Assembly: GCA_022925895.1 (NCBI GenBank)
Contig: JAKSYS010000074.1
Location: 79,015-143,014, forward strand
Source: Fragilaria crotonensis
Taxonomy: Eukaryota; Bacillariophyta; Fragilariophyceae; Fragilariales; Fragilariaceae
Direction of reading: 5' to 3'
DNA: 64,000 nt
The notes below the pieces were generated by a model that was not told the DNA's origin, made no database searches, and saw only the letters and a program-made list of their open reading frames with translations. A program made the position numbers and the translations under genes. Below are positions 52,497-61,333 of the stretch, one piece after another; positions within the stretch are counted from its first letter, which is position 1; the number at the start of each line of letters is the position of its first letter.

Positions 52497-53968
52497 ATGG
52501 CGCGGACCTCCAATCACCGTCAGTATATCACACACACAATATTGCATGAAGCATCACATTCATTTGCTTTTGATGCTGCAATCATGTTTCCAATCACTCC
52601 CACACCAAAAAGACAAGCAACAACAGAGATTTCCCCATGGCAGGATTGTGTTGTTCCAGTAGTTTCTCCTCTTGCGTTCAGTTGTGGACCATTCAACTTC
52701 TCGCCATTTGGTCTGGGGTGTCGAATGTGCAAGAAATCGGTAACGATTCAGTTGAATCTGAGAAGCATTCAAATCCATCTCAAAAGCATGAGATGGAAAG
52801 CGGGATTTCTACTGCAAAATCCCTTTGAAAGCTTCAAAACACAAGTTGAGAAAGTGAAGCGTTATCGCTCAATTGAACCATATCGTGTCAATGATATCAC
52901 ATACAAGGGTGTATTGTGTACTTGTGGGAAAGTTCTTCAATTAGTAAGGAAGGATAGTACCATTTGGCATTGTCAGAAGGGTGGCTGTGACCCAACAAAG
53001 CTACAGAAAATCAATCTCATTAAGCTGTGTTGCGGTTCATACGTGTCTTTGAGTCAAATCGAATCCCTTTTCATGCCACCACATTACGAAACAATTCGAT
53101 TACGTAGAGGCAAGAGCGGCACTCATCTCATTCCTACCAAACCGTGAAAAAGATGACCACACTTCCACACATATGTTTACCCCTCTCATAACTCAATGTG
53201 GTGGTGCTGCACGATTTGTCCAGAAAATTAAAGAAGATTTTGCGGCCATCCATACTCACCAAGTTCAACTCAAGAGCCACTTTTGCTACCCATCCATAAA
53301 GAAGCCGAAATCTAGCTTCTAAAGTATGCCCAGAAGAATATTTTAATGGTCCCTGGCAATCTTTGTGCTGCATTGCAAACGCTTGAAGGCGGTGAAGTGG
53401 ATGATATCTCGCAACGCACCATTTATACCATGCAACATGATCCAACAACTCTCCTCATCGAACTCAAGAAGCTTCTATCATTTGCATACCGACGAGGTGT
53501 CTTTCTCAAGCCATTTCACACCAACGACGGATTTGCAATTGCGTACTTTTTGGCGGATCTGATGCTTGAGATCCCGGCATCAGTGGAACATCTTCCCCTT
53601 GCAGTTGAGTTTTGTTTGATGTCAGGATTTTGCATTGAAAAAACTGGTTCAAAAATCAAAATGATCTTGTGTGACACCATATCTTCCATTTTTGCCAAGG
53701 TGTCCTCAATATTGAAAGCTGCCATTTGTTCTGTTATTTGTTCCTATACAGAAGATGCATTCTCAACACATGGTCCAGCACTTTAACTGCTGTACGAGAT
53801 CCCATGTTCTCCATTCTCTGTCACCGATGCTCCGGCAAATTCGTGAAATGCATCGTTGACTCCCAAAACGGAGGAAGACCACTCGATGATATTGGAAACA
53901 TCATTGTCGATCAATTCTCCTTCCATTTGACACCTGGTCACAAATTGTTCCTAAGACTGTACTCTTGA
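52497..53968 (+). pseudogene. Cys-rich, possibly zinc-binding protein relic, unknown family
   Basis: The first frame (to 53147) has FGLGCRMCKKSVTIQLNLRS then IQIHLK, a C-x2-C-xn-H arrangement like a BED or C2H2-type finger. It continues with LCTCGKVLQLVRKDSTIWHC and QKGGC, a second Cys/His cluster. The protein continues in another frame (GGAARFVQKIKEDFAAIHT) and then in 53346-53786 (GEVDDISQRTIYTMQHDPTT, AIAYFLADLMLEIPASVEHL, DAFSTHGPAL). A last piece is in a third frame to 53968 (TAVRDPMFSILCHRCSGKF, GNIIVDQFSFHLTPGH). At least three frame changes occur. Finger-like domains and mobile-element neighbours suggest a transposon-borne gene, but no family is recognised. Confidence 0.5.
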
Positions 53969-53999
53969 TGAAGCTCGCAATGTCAAACTTGGCCAATGG

Positions 54000-56943
54000 A
54001 ATTTGGTGGGAGTCGGTAGTGGATGTTCTGACCGATGTAAAGTTCACGTGGAATGTAACACTGGTTACCTTTTTTAGTTGATGTGAGTCCCGTGTGGAAA
54101 CAAGGTTCTCTTTTTCACTGGAGCATTTCTGACCATATGCATGATGTTGTTGTTTCTGTGAGTGTATAGCCAGCAACCATGCGCCCAATGGTTGTTTTAA
54201 CTTTCCACTCGGGTGACTCAAAGTTTGTTTGCTCTCTTCCACAATACCCATTCCATCTCTGAAGGACGTTCTTGATGTATTGTGATACCTCGGGTGCGAC
54301 TGCTGATTAGACTGAACCTGCCGGTGAGTTCGTTAGGATCCAGGCAACGGCCATTTGGTTCCGTCAAATCCGATAACGTTGCCGCTTGAGGTATAAGCGA
54401 CAATGGTTTAACCTGCAAATTTCACTCGGTGAAAATTTCCGTGAGTCAAGGATGATGTCCATTATGTGAAAATCGTGCGTCCGTTGTAATGGTGGAATGA
54501 ACCGTGAATGTAACTGGAAGACTGGCGCCGCATGAAGAAAGAAACTTCCGGACGGAGACCAACAATTTTGATTCAAGATGTGGAAGATCCGTATCGGCAC
54601 GTTCCAAAAATGAATAAGAAACACCAACTTGCGCTTGAAACCAAGAAACCGCGATTTGTAGAAGTCGTCCTGCCACGGTGCTCTTCCGCCAGTGTTTAAG
54701 AAAGAGCAAAGTCTGTTGAATACCTTGTTGAACATATAATGACCGGAATGTTGCTCCCCATATTGCATCGGACCGTATAGGATTTCACGTTTTGTATTCC
54801 TGTTGAAGCCGCATCGAGGCACGATAATTGACATTGCTTTCCGTTGGATCTTATCTAATTGCACTTTTGATAGCGCAGAACATGCCAAGGGGTAACTAAC
54901 TGCCGGGAGACAACACGCATAATAATTGGTCCATGCTTCAAGACGTGAGCGGGCACTTCCATAAGAACGCCGTCGATTCGTTGCTCTTCTTCAACAATTG
55001 TCGGAACTGTTCGCCTTGGGTGCCTGCCGGGTCTTTGAAATGTCCTAGGGTTTAATGTGCGTGGAATGCTCCCAGGATCTGCAAGTTTTGTTCCTTTCCA
55101 CCGTCGGTCTCGAGGACTTTGACTTGTGCAATGTCGTTGGATATCTTTGGTACAAGAACAGGAGCCCTTGAGCAGAGAATTGCCATTGGAGAATGTGGCA
55201 CGAGCACTTGATAGCTCGAGTGCGCCTCCGCTAGCATTTAACATATCCGTCCACCCTGGGCGTTGGCTTGCGTTTGTTTGATCAGCTGAGGAACTGTATG
55301 TTCCGTGACATCGTCTCGAAAAGCGTTTGTTTGTCCATTGCAATCGTCAACAAATCCCACCATTCCTAACTCGACGGTGGTGCCCTCGGTATCGTAATAA
55401 TGCGCTTTCTGTGCCAAAGAGTCGTAACAATCGAATAATGTACTTGAAAGAAAACACCAGATTGCTGGCGAATTTGCACTGCCTTGTGCGGTTCCGTATA
55501 TTGGATGAGTCGGTGAATGTCGGTACCCTGAGGTTGACAATCCCAGCTCTGTCCGCACTCGATATTCAGCGTGTTGAAGTGTTGTAGCATTCATGTCGGT
55601 TACCGTGGCGGGGACACCAAATTTACGACTCACCGTCATTCCAAGATTTGGGATAATCCGATCGTAGCATGCTGATGCATCATAATTCGTGAGGGTCACT
55701 GGTTTCCGTGTGGCTCGAGAAACTTCCAGTTGTAACTCCTCAATGAATACGGGATCCGTTGCATTTCGAAAGGAGCGAGATCCGTATTGACCATCGTTTA
55801 GTAGTCTGAATGCCTCTGGCTGTTGTTGCATAGCAGCTCTCCATTTAACCTGAGTGCCAAGTTATAATCCGCTTCGTATATGTGGATCACTCTTGTCCGA
55901 TGCAGTCGGACATTATCGGTATCTTTAAATAGAATTGTGTTTGCGACCGTATGCCACCTTTGATACAAATAACCGCGCTCCAGCGAGTAATTGATCATTG
56001 ACAGATGAAGCTCCAAGAGAGCTGCCTGGCGTCGATTTAGCTCATCTCGTTTTGCCTTAAAGTCGTCCGTTAACTCATCGTCTGAAGCTGTTGTTGAGTA
56101 TGCATGCCTCGCAATAAGAGCTTTGTAGTGGCTCAAGTGCATCCCTGATGGGGATGTTGTTGTTGATTCCGACCAGACCTTAAGTTTGCCAATGAAATCG
56201 TTTTCCGAGATAGTGGGTCTTGATGTATCCTCAGCCATTTCTTGAGTATGTTGCAAGTGTGACAATAGCAGGCGAACGCTGGATGGTATGGTGAGGTGTC
56301 ATAAGTACCGTTCAACATATCCTCTTGCGCTTTGCTAGTGCCGGTGAAACCTAAGTGATCGGACAGCGGGGAATTGTGAAAGGAGTACCGTGGGCTTGTC
56401 CAAAGTGGTGACGATTTCGTTCCTGCAAATGTCTTGCCACCTCAGTCGGGACATCCACCTGGGTCCACTGAGTACATGATTTTGGATCATCCTCTGGATG
56501 CAAGGGTATTTCGATGCGAATGACTCCTTTCGTCGATCCGGTTTGTCTAACTCGTTGCAATTTCTGGAAAAGCATCTTTATATCTTCGGCTTTTTTCAAC
56601 CGACGCAGAATCCGTGCCGTATGCCGGTCCCCTGAAGCTCCCGATGATTCCAGAGCTTTGATCCGCTGATTTCGTTCGCTGTCTCGATGCAGAAAACTAT
56701 GTTGTACTATTTCACATACCTCTCGCTTTGCTATTCGCAACTGTCTAGAACATTCTCTTTTTGTTTGTGGTATCTCATTGTTGGTTGTTGCCAAGGGGTT
56801 GTTTTGTTGAATACTTAGAATTTTGGTGTGGTCGAGACCTGTTTTCAGTGTGGAGAGCAATTTCCGGAGCCACTGAACCTGTTTCCTGGCTAAAGACAGT
56901 TTCACTGACCACACGGGGGCTTCGAACTGAGGGATACGGGATT
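54000..56943 (-). mobile_element. LINE E: reverse-transcriptase part of a LINE, minus strand, frameshifted
   Basis: Reading from 56943: linker (FEAPVWSVKLSLARKQVQW, LRRLKKAEDIKMLFQKLQRV), reverse transcriptase (TTTSPSGMHLSHYKALIA, VIHIYEADYNLALRLN, LLNDGQYGSRS, YDASACYDRI, GTAQGSANSPA, catalytic GFVDDCNGQTN near 55350), then post-RT region (LDKIQRKAMSIIVPRCGFNR, HSGHYMFNKVFNRL, AATLSDLTEPNGR, WVLWKR) to about QPLGAWLLAIHS near 54160. No RNase H is found. At least four frame changes are present. The reverse transcriptase is related to, but clearly different from, that of LINE A. The left end near 54000 abuts the Cys-rich relic; no duplication was found. The 5' end is cut off exactly at the start of LINE B. 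Confidence 0.82.
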
Positions 56944-57029
56944 CACACAATTTTCTAATTTAGTTTTACGAGTGTACGGTCTGTCCGCAGTCCGCACGTA
57001 CGTACTCTGAATAGGAAGTTGTCGCGTAA
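56944..57029 (+). promoter_or_regulatory. Conserved 5'-terminal block of LINE B
   Basis: Counterpart of 33500-33585: 70 of 86 positions agree without gaps. The longest shared runs are at the two ends (CACACAATTTTCTA and GAATAGGAAGTTGTCGCGTA). It lies 17 nt before the ORF1 start. Confidence 0.6.
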
Positions 57030-57046
57030 CCAACAGTTGATCGACC

Positions 57047-60000
57047 ATGACAGAAGCAGCGGTGATGCCGCCACCCCCAGCATACCCTACCTTTGAGGAG
57101 GTAGAGCATTCAGTGTATGGGTTTGAGTGCGACCAGTGGGAAGAAATTCCATACCCAAATGGACCAGATTGGTTCACGGATAGTGAACGTAGTCGTCGCA
57201 ATGAGCATTCCAATCGTTATCAAAAATATGGAGGAACGGCAACCGGGTGGGCACGCTATCTCGAACTTGGGTTCTTTGGCTATGAAGATTGTAGCGACTT
57301 TGAGGAAGTGTGGAAAAACTTCGATACCAATCCATTGGCAGTTCACAAAGCGATCTGGTACCAATTCATGTACCACTTGGATAGAGAGTTTGAAATCTCC
57401 GAGAAATTGCAAGAATGGGCTACGAACTATAGCCATGTGTATGTGGCATACTATGATCCGGCATCACTGCAAGTGGATACACACGCATCGTTGACGGAGT
57501 GGAAACTTCTAAAGATATGGACACATCCATGGAAGAAGTTGATGCCAGTACAGAGGCGTGGATCAATGTCCCAGAAAGAGGCAGACGCAGAGGAAAGAGT
57601 CCACCACTACAGGACAGCGGAGTCGAGCAATGCACACTATCTCGGACAGTCCAAACGAGGAGATGGAAAACCGTTATTTCAACAAGGCCGAGGAGGAAAA
57701 CAGCGTGCAACTCCGGCTAGACAGGCCATAAAGGAGCTTCATAACCAGCTTAAGCAATCCAAGAGATACCAAAAGACAATGAAACCAGCATCGAAATTGC
57801 CTCAAGTGTCGACGGTCCAAGAAGAAGAAGAAGATGAGTTCGTTTTGGAAGATGAAAACAGGAAAAATACCACGACAGGAAACAGGCTGGATGCATTACC
57901 AAGATTGCAACCGTTTAGGAATATCCCAGTGAATGATGGCACTCATCGGATGACAGTCAGGTGGAAACCATCGGGAGGTATCCAACAATATGAACATGAT
58001 AAACAGAAACTCAATATCGCGATTCATAACTTGTTATCATCCGTCCTCGCCGATGAGGATGGAATGTTGTACCGATGGGAAAGTGCAGATCTTAAAGCAG
58101 CAGCGGTTATATCCCAATTGACCGGTGGGGCACTGCGGGATTATGTGTCTCCACATATCTCGTTCATCTCCGCAACCTCACAGATCATATTCGGCGTCCG
58201 TGTGGCGTTCACGGACAACCCGATAAGGTGGCAACATGCACCTCACAAGAAAGAGCAACTCAAATCGAACAATGTGGAAATCAAGGTTTCAAACTCCAGC
58301 AGCACGGGAGGCAAAACTGTTATTGCGGGCTACATCTTGTTAAAAGCACCAAACACAACATCGACGCACAGGTACACCCAATTCCTCCGCAGTAAGATGC
58401 CAGAAGTGACACCGTATTTTGATATTGAGAGATATAAGAAAACTCCATTCGATCAAACCATCCCTCACTTAGTAGTCCAATGTGGAGAACGTCATGTCAC
58501 CCCAGTGTGTCAAGCCTTGCTTCAAGTGTTGACGGGAAAAGGTACCGCCGCTTTCCTTCCTCGGTATGTGTTCAGCGCGATGACAGATGATCAAATCAGT
58601 AACCAGTTTTGTTTCCATGAAAAATGGTTACACTCCGTCAAAGCCTTACACCTATCACCCATGATATTTCATCTGGACCAACAACGCATTGAGTATTGTG
58701 ACGACGGGCGGATAATTAAACGGTCGACACGTGAATGGGCTGGAACGTTGAAACTTCCCGACGGATCCGCAGCATTATGCGATGTGGTAAACGGCACCAA
58801 AGAGAAGAAAGCATACTTGTTAACACCAGGGCATTACTTTACAGAAGCAAAGGAAGAGCTGCGTTTATATCGTCTTCGCCTATCACCGCCGAGCCATCGC
58901 GAAGCGAGGTTTCGTGATAGCGTCCCAGACCTACCTGATGAGATCCATATCAAAACAGCTGCTGACTCGAAGGTTTTATTGATGGATAATCTGTCGATGT
59001 CCGACGTTTGGCAACAGCTGCCGTCATGGTATAAGGATAAGACACAGACGTCATTGTCTAGTACAGAAGGTTCGAAACAGACGAGAGGGAGCGCGAAACC
59101 CAAGACGCAACGTCCGAAGAATGCATGGGCACTTCCTTCAGAGGAGGCACCGGCAGGTAAACCCTCAGTCAGAACGGAGGAGAGGCAGCACCGGGGCGAA
59201 GATGACTCTGCAAGTGTTGACGACCGTACCTCGGTGGGAACGGATGAACTTAGCACAGCCTCCACACAATCCTTAACCTGGACGTCGGAATCCAAGTATC
59301 AAGTTAAACTTCGAGAAATAGAAATGTCCACGAAGAAAAAGCTTGAATCGTTGCAAGTCGCAGGGCGTGAGGCTTCGAAACAATTGGAATCGTTGGAAGA
59401 TAAGTTCCAGGCGTTTGCAACGGACACATGCAAGAAAATTGAGGCAGTGCAAAGTGACCTGCAGCAAGTGGTGACTCAGTTGGCGGAATCCGTGGATACT
59501 CAACAGCAGATCTCAGGCAGCTTGACAACCTTCCAAACAAACACAACACTACAATTTGATCAAATCGGTGATCATCTGGTAACAACGGGCGAAAATGTTA
59601 GCTCTTTGGCGAATTCCATGACCGACATTAGATCGGAGTTGGCAAGATTGTTTGGATTGATGGCACAAGATCTTGCATCAAGAAATATGTCACAGGCAAC
59701 ACAAAACCAGACCGCAGAAGAAATGACCAACATGCAGGTGATGCCCAATAATCGCGAAGTATTATCCCTCCCTAGGAGGATGGGCCTGGCATATGACAAA
59801 CTCAACGCTCACGAGGAAGGGCCTCTTCGATCTCCGCCACCAAAACGCACTCGAGAAGGGGTGACTCTCCACTATGACGATCGGCCGCCGGAGGAAATGA
59901 ACGTCGATCATACGGAGGAGATGTCGGTCGGAGTGGATACGATGTTCGAGGATGGAGATGACATTACGGTCAAATCACACGATACGACCGAATCCGACTT

Positions 60001-60256
60001 ATACTCGCAGGACGAACACGTATGCACAGATCTGGGTGATAGATTTGCAGCTGCGACGGCGCCGGTCGAATTAGTCTGTGAAGCAAGTACGCCAGGCTCA
60101 GTCACGGCATCAGAAGCCGATACACCGAGGCATACAAACGTGCACCCTCTTCCAACAACGAGGAACAGCAACACCCATTTACCACGCAACACGCCAGCTC
60201 CCCTTGACTCCCAATACACATACGACATGGGTCCAGCTGGAGCGGCGGACTCATGA
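57047..60256 (+). CDS. LINE B ORF1 protein (1069 residues), intact
   Basis: The ATG at 57047 is the first after the conserved leader and begins MTEAAVMPPPPAYPTFEEVE. The N-terminal module (about 14-130) has DWFTDSERSRRNEH, LGFFGYEDC and YQFMYHLDREFEIS. A basic Gln-rich spacer follows. The long conserved domain (about 300-662) shows HRMTVRW, YRWESADL, FISATSQIIFGVRVAF, HLVVQCGERHVTP, RSTREWAGTL and YRLRLSPPSHREARFRDS. A coiled coil lies at about 750-880 (STKKKLESLQVAGREASKQL and following), then an acidic C-terminus (EEMNVDHTEEMSVGVDTM). It is the best-preserved member of the ORF1 family shared with LINE A. No known RNA-binding motif is recognised. The stop overlaps the ORF2 start as ATGA. Confidence 0.88.
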   Translation: MTEAAVMPPPPAYPTFEEVEHSVYGFECDQWEEIPYPNGPDWFTDSERSRRNEHSNRYQKYGGTATGWARYLELGFFGYEDCSDFEEVWKNFDTNPLAVHKAIWYQFMYHLDREFEISEKLQEWATNYSHVYVAYYDPASLQVDTHASLTEWKLLKIWTHPWKKLMPVQRRGSMSQKEADAEERVHHYRTAESSNAHYLGQSKRGDGKPLFQQGRGGKQRATPARQAIKELHNQLKQSKRYQKTMKPASKLPQVSTVQEEEEDEFVLEDENRKNTTTGNRLDALPRLQPFRNIPVNDGTHRMTVRWKPSGGIQQYEHDKQKLNIAIHNLLSSVLADEDGMLYRWESADLKAAAVISQLTGGALRDYVSPHISFISATSQIIFGVRVAFTDNPIRWQHAPHKKEQLKSNNVEIKVSNSSSTGGKTVIAGYILLKAPNTTSTHRYTQFLRSKMPEVTPYFDIERYKKTPFDQTIPHLVVQCGERHVTPVCQALLQVLTGKGTAAFLPRYVFSAMTDDQISNQFCFHEKWLHSVKALHLSPMIFHLDQQRIEYCDDGRIIKRSTREWAGTLKLPDGSAALCDVVNGTKEKKAYLLTPGHYFTEAKEELRLYRLRLSPPSHREARFRDSVPDLPDEIHIKTAADSKVLLMDNLSMSDVWQQLPSWYKDKTQTSLSSTEGSKQTRGSAKPKTQRPKNAWALPSEEAPAGKPSVRTEERQHRGEDDSASVDDRTSVGTDELSTASTQSLTWTSESKYQVKLREIEMSTKKKLESLQVAGREASKQLESLEDKFQAFATDTCKKIEAVQSDLQQVVTQLAESVDTQQQISGSLTTFQTNTTLQFDQIGDHLVTTGENVSSLANSMTDIRSELARLFGLMAQDLASRNMSQATQNQTAEEMTNMQVMPNNREVLSLPRRMGLAYDKLNAHEEGPLRSPPPKRTREGVTLHYDDRPPEEMNVDHTEEMSVGVDTMFEDGDDITVKSHDTTESDLYSQDEHVCTDLGDRFAAATAPVELVCEASTPGSVTASEADTPRHTNVHPLPTTRNSNTHLPRNTPAPLDSQYTYDMGPAGAADS

Positions 60257-60821
60257 ATTGGTGGCCAGGCCACCGAGAGGATGGAAGACGTCGGCGGCAA
60301 ACGCTGACTCCTCCATCACATCAGCAGTCTACCCTAGCCCACGGAGGGGAAACCCCCTTGTGTACGGAAGTTCCCAATACTGCATTACAGCGAGCTCAAG
60401 CCCAGTGGCGACAGCTCATGTCGCGGACCGGTCCGCCAGTTGCAGACCTTCCACATCGGAGAGAAACGGTGCTAAGCACAGAGAACAGCAGAGATAACAA
60501 CCCGTGGGGTGATGAACTATGTGGAAAAGACGATACCATAACACGGGTGTATGCAATAAACCTAAAGGGTTTGCAACTTGACAATAAAGGCGGCAAATTT
60601 GACTCGGTCTGCCGATACATCAAGGAGACCCAAGCGGATGTGTTCTGCGGTCAAGAACACAACGTGGATACGACACAAGCCTCAGTACGAAATATCCTGT
60701 TTGACACGACAAAACAACATTGGGAGCGAAATCGAATCGTGTTCGGGACATCCCCAATTCCCTTTAAGACTCAGTTTAAACCGGGAGGCACTATGGTTAT
60801 GACGGTGGGATCTCTCACAGG
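60253..60821 (+). pseudogene. LINE B ORF2, endonuclease N-terminal part, truncated
   Basis: The ATG at 60253 overlaps the ORF1 TGA (ATGA). After a Gln/Pro-rich leader comes the APE-type endonuclease start: TRVYAINLKGLQLDN, KETQADVFCGQEHNVD and MVMTVGSLTG, where the first conserved Asn and the Glu of GQEHN are visible. The frame then runs into the LTR sequence and stops at 60864. The C-terminal endonuclease motifs (D.N, SDH) and reverse transcriptase are absent. Confidence 0.78.
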
Positions 60822-61333
60822 TGTGAGACCCTCCCTAGTTACGAGCGCTCACGCTCAGGGGTAGGAGGGATAGAATGTGAGGTCCACAATCGTCGGTGAG
60901 TATGCGTCTTGGCAGTGAGCAGCAAACAGCTGAATCACGATGATTCAATGATGTTATTCAACCAGAAGAAGTTGATTGTGACTGAACGTGCTTGACTGTG
61001 GAAGGTTTAGTTGTGAGTGGTGTATGCGGTGTCTATTATACAGCCCGATACCTCTTCACCCTTACGATCAATGTGGACCGGCAAGAATGCAGTTGAGGCA
61101 ATAGTAGGCTATAATAGAAGTTGTGAGAACCGATGTGTGTGAAACACATCGGTATTAGACTAGACTAATACGACTAGTGCCGGAGGTATCAGCATCATGA
61201 CGATACCCGTACGATAGTGATGGCGGTACAGTAACATCTCTGAGTAACTTGACTGTGTGCAGTAGGCAGTACGAACATAGCACGGTATTGGAGAGCGACA
61301 TAGATATACCAACAATGCAGATGCACTGACACA
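60822..61333 (-). repeat. Probable 3' LTR (about 512 bp) of a minus-oriented LTR element inserted in LINE B
   Basis: On the plus strand it runs from TGTGAGACC to CTGACACA, the TG...CA ends of an LTR. Directly right of it is CTCCCCCATTG (61334-61344), which is a polypurine tract CAATGGGGGAG when read on the minus strand. The left edge falls exactly where LINE B homology ends. The matching LTR would be beyond the window. Confidence 0.6.

Larger units (their letters stand above)
56944..60821 (+). mobile_element. LINE B: 5' half of a LINE with intact ORF1, cut by an LTR element
   Basis: It starts with the same CACACAATTTTCTA terminus as LINE A, has a 103-nt leader, an intact ORF1 (57047-60256) and the first part of ORF2 (endonuclease). 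The homology stops after MTVGSLTG at about 60821, where TGTGAGACC begins a likely LTR. The rest of ORF2 should lie beyond the LTR element, outside the window, or be lost. Its 5' end is joined head-to-head to LINE E. Confidence 0.82.
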
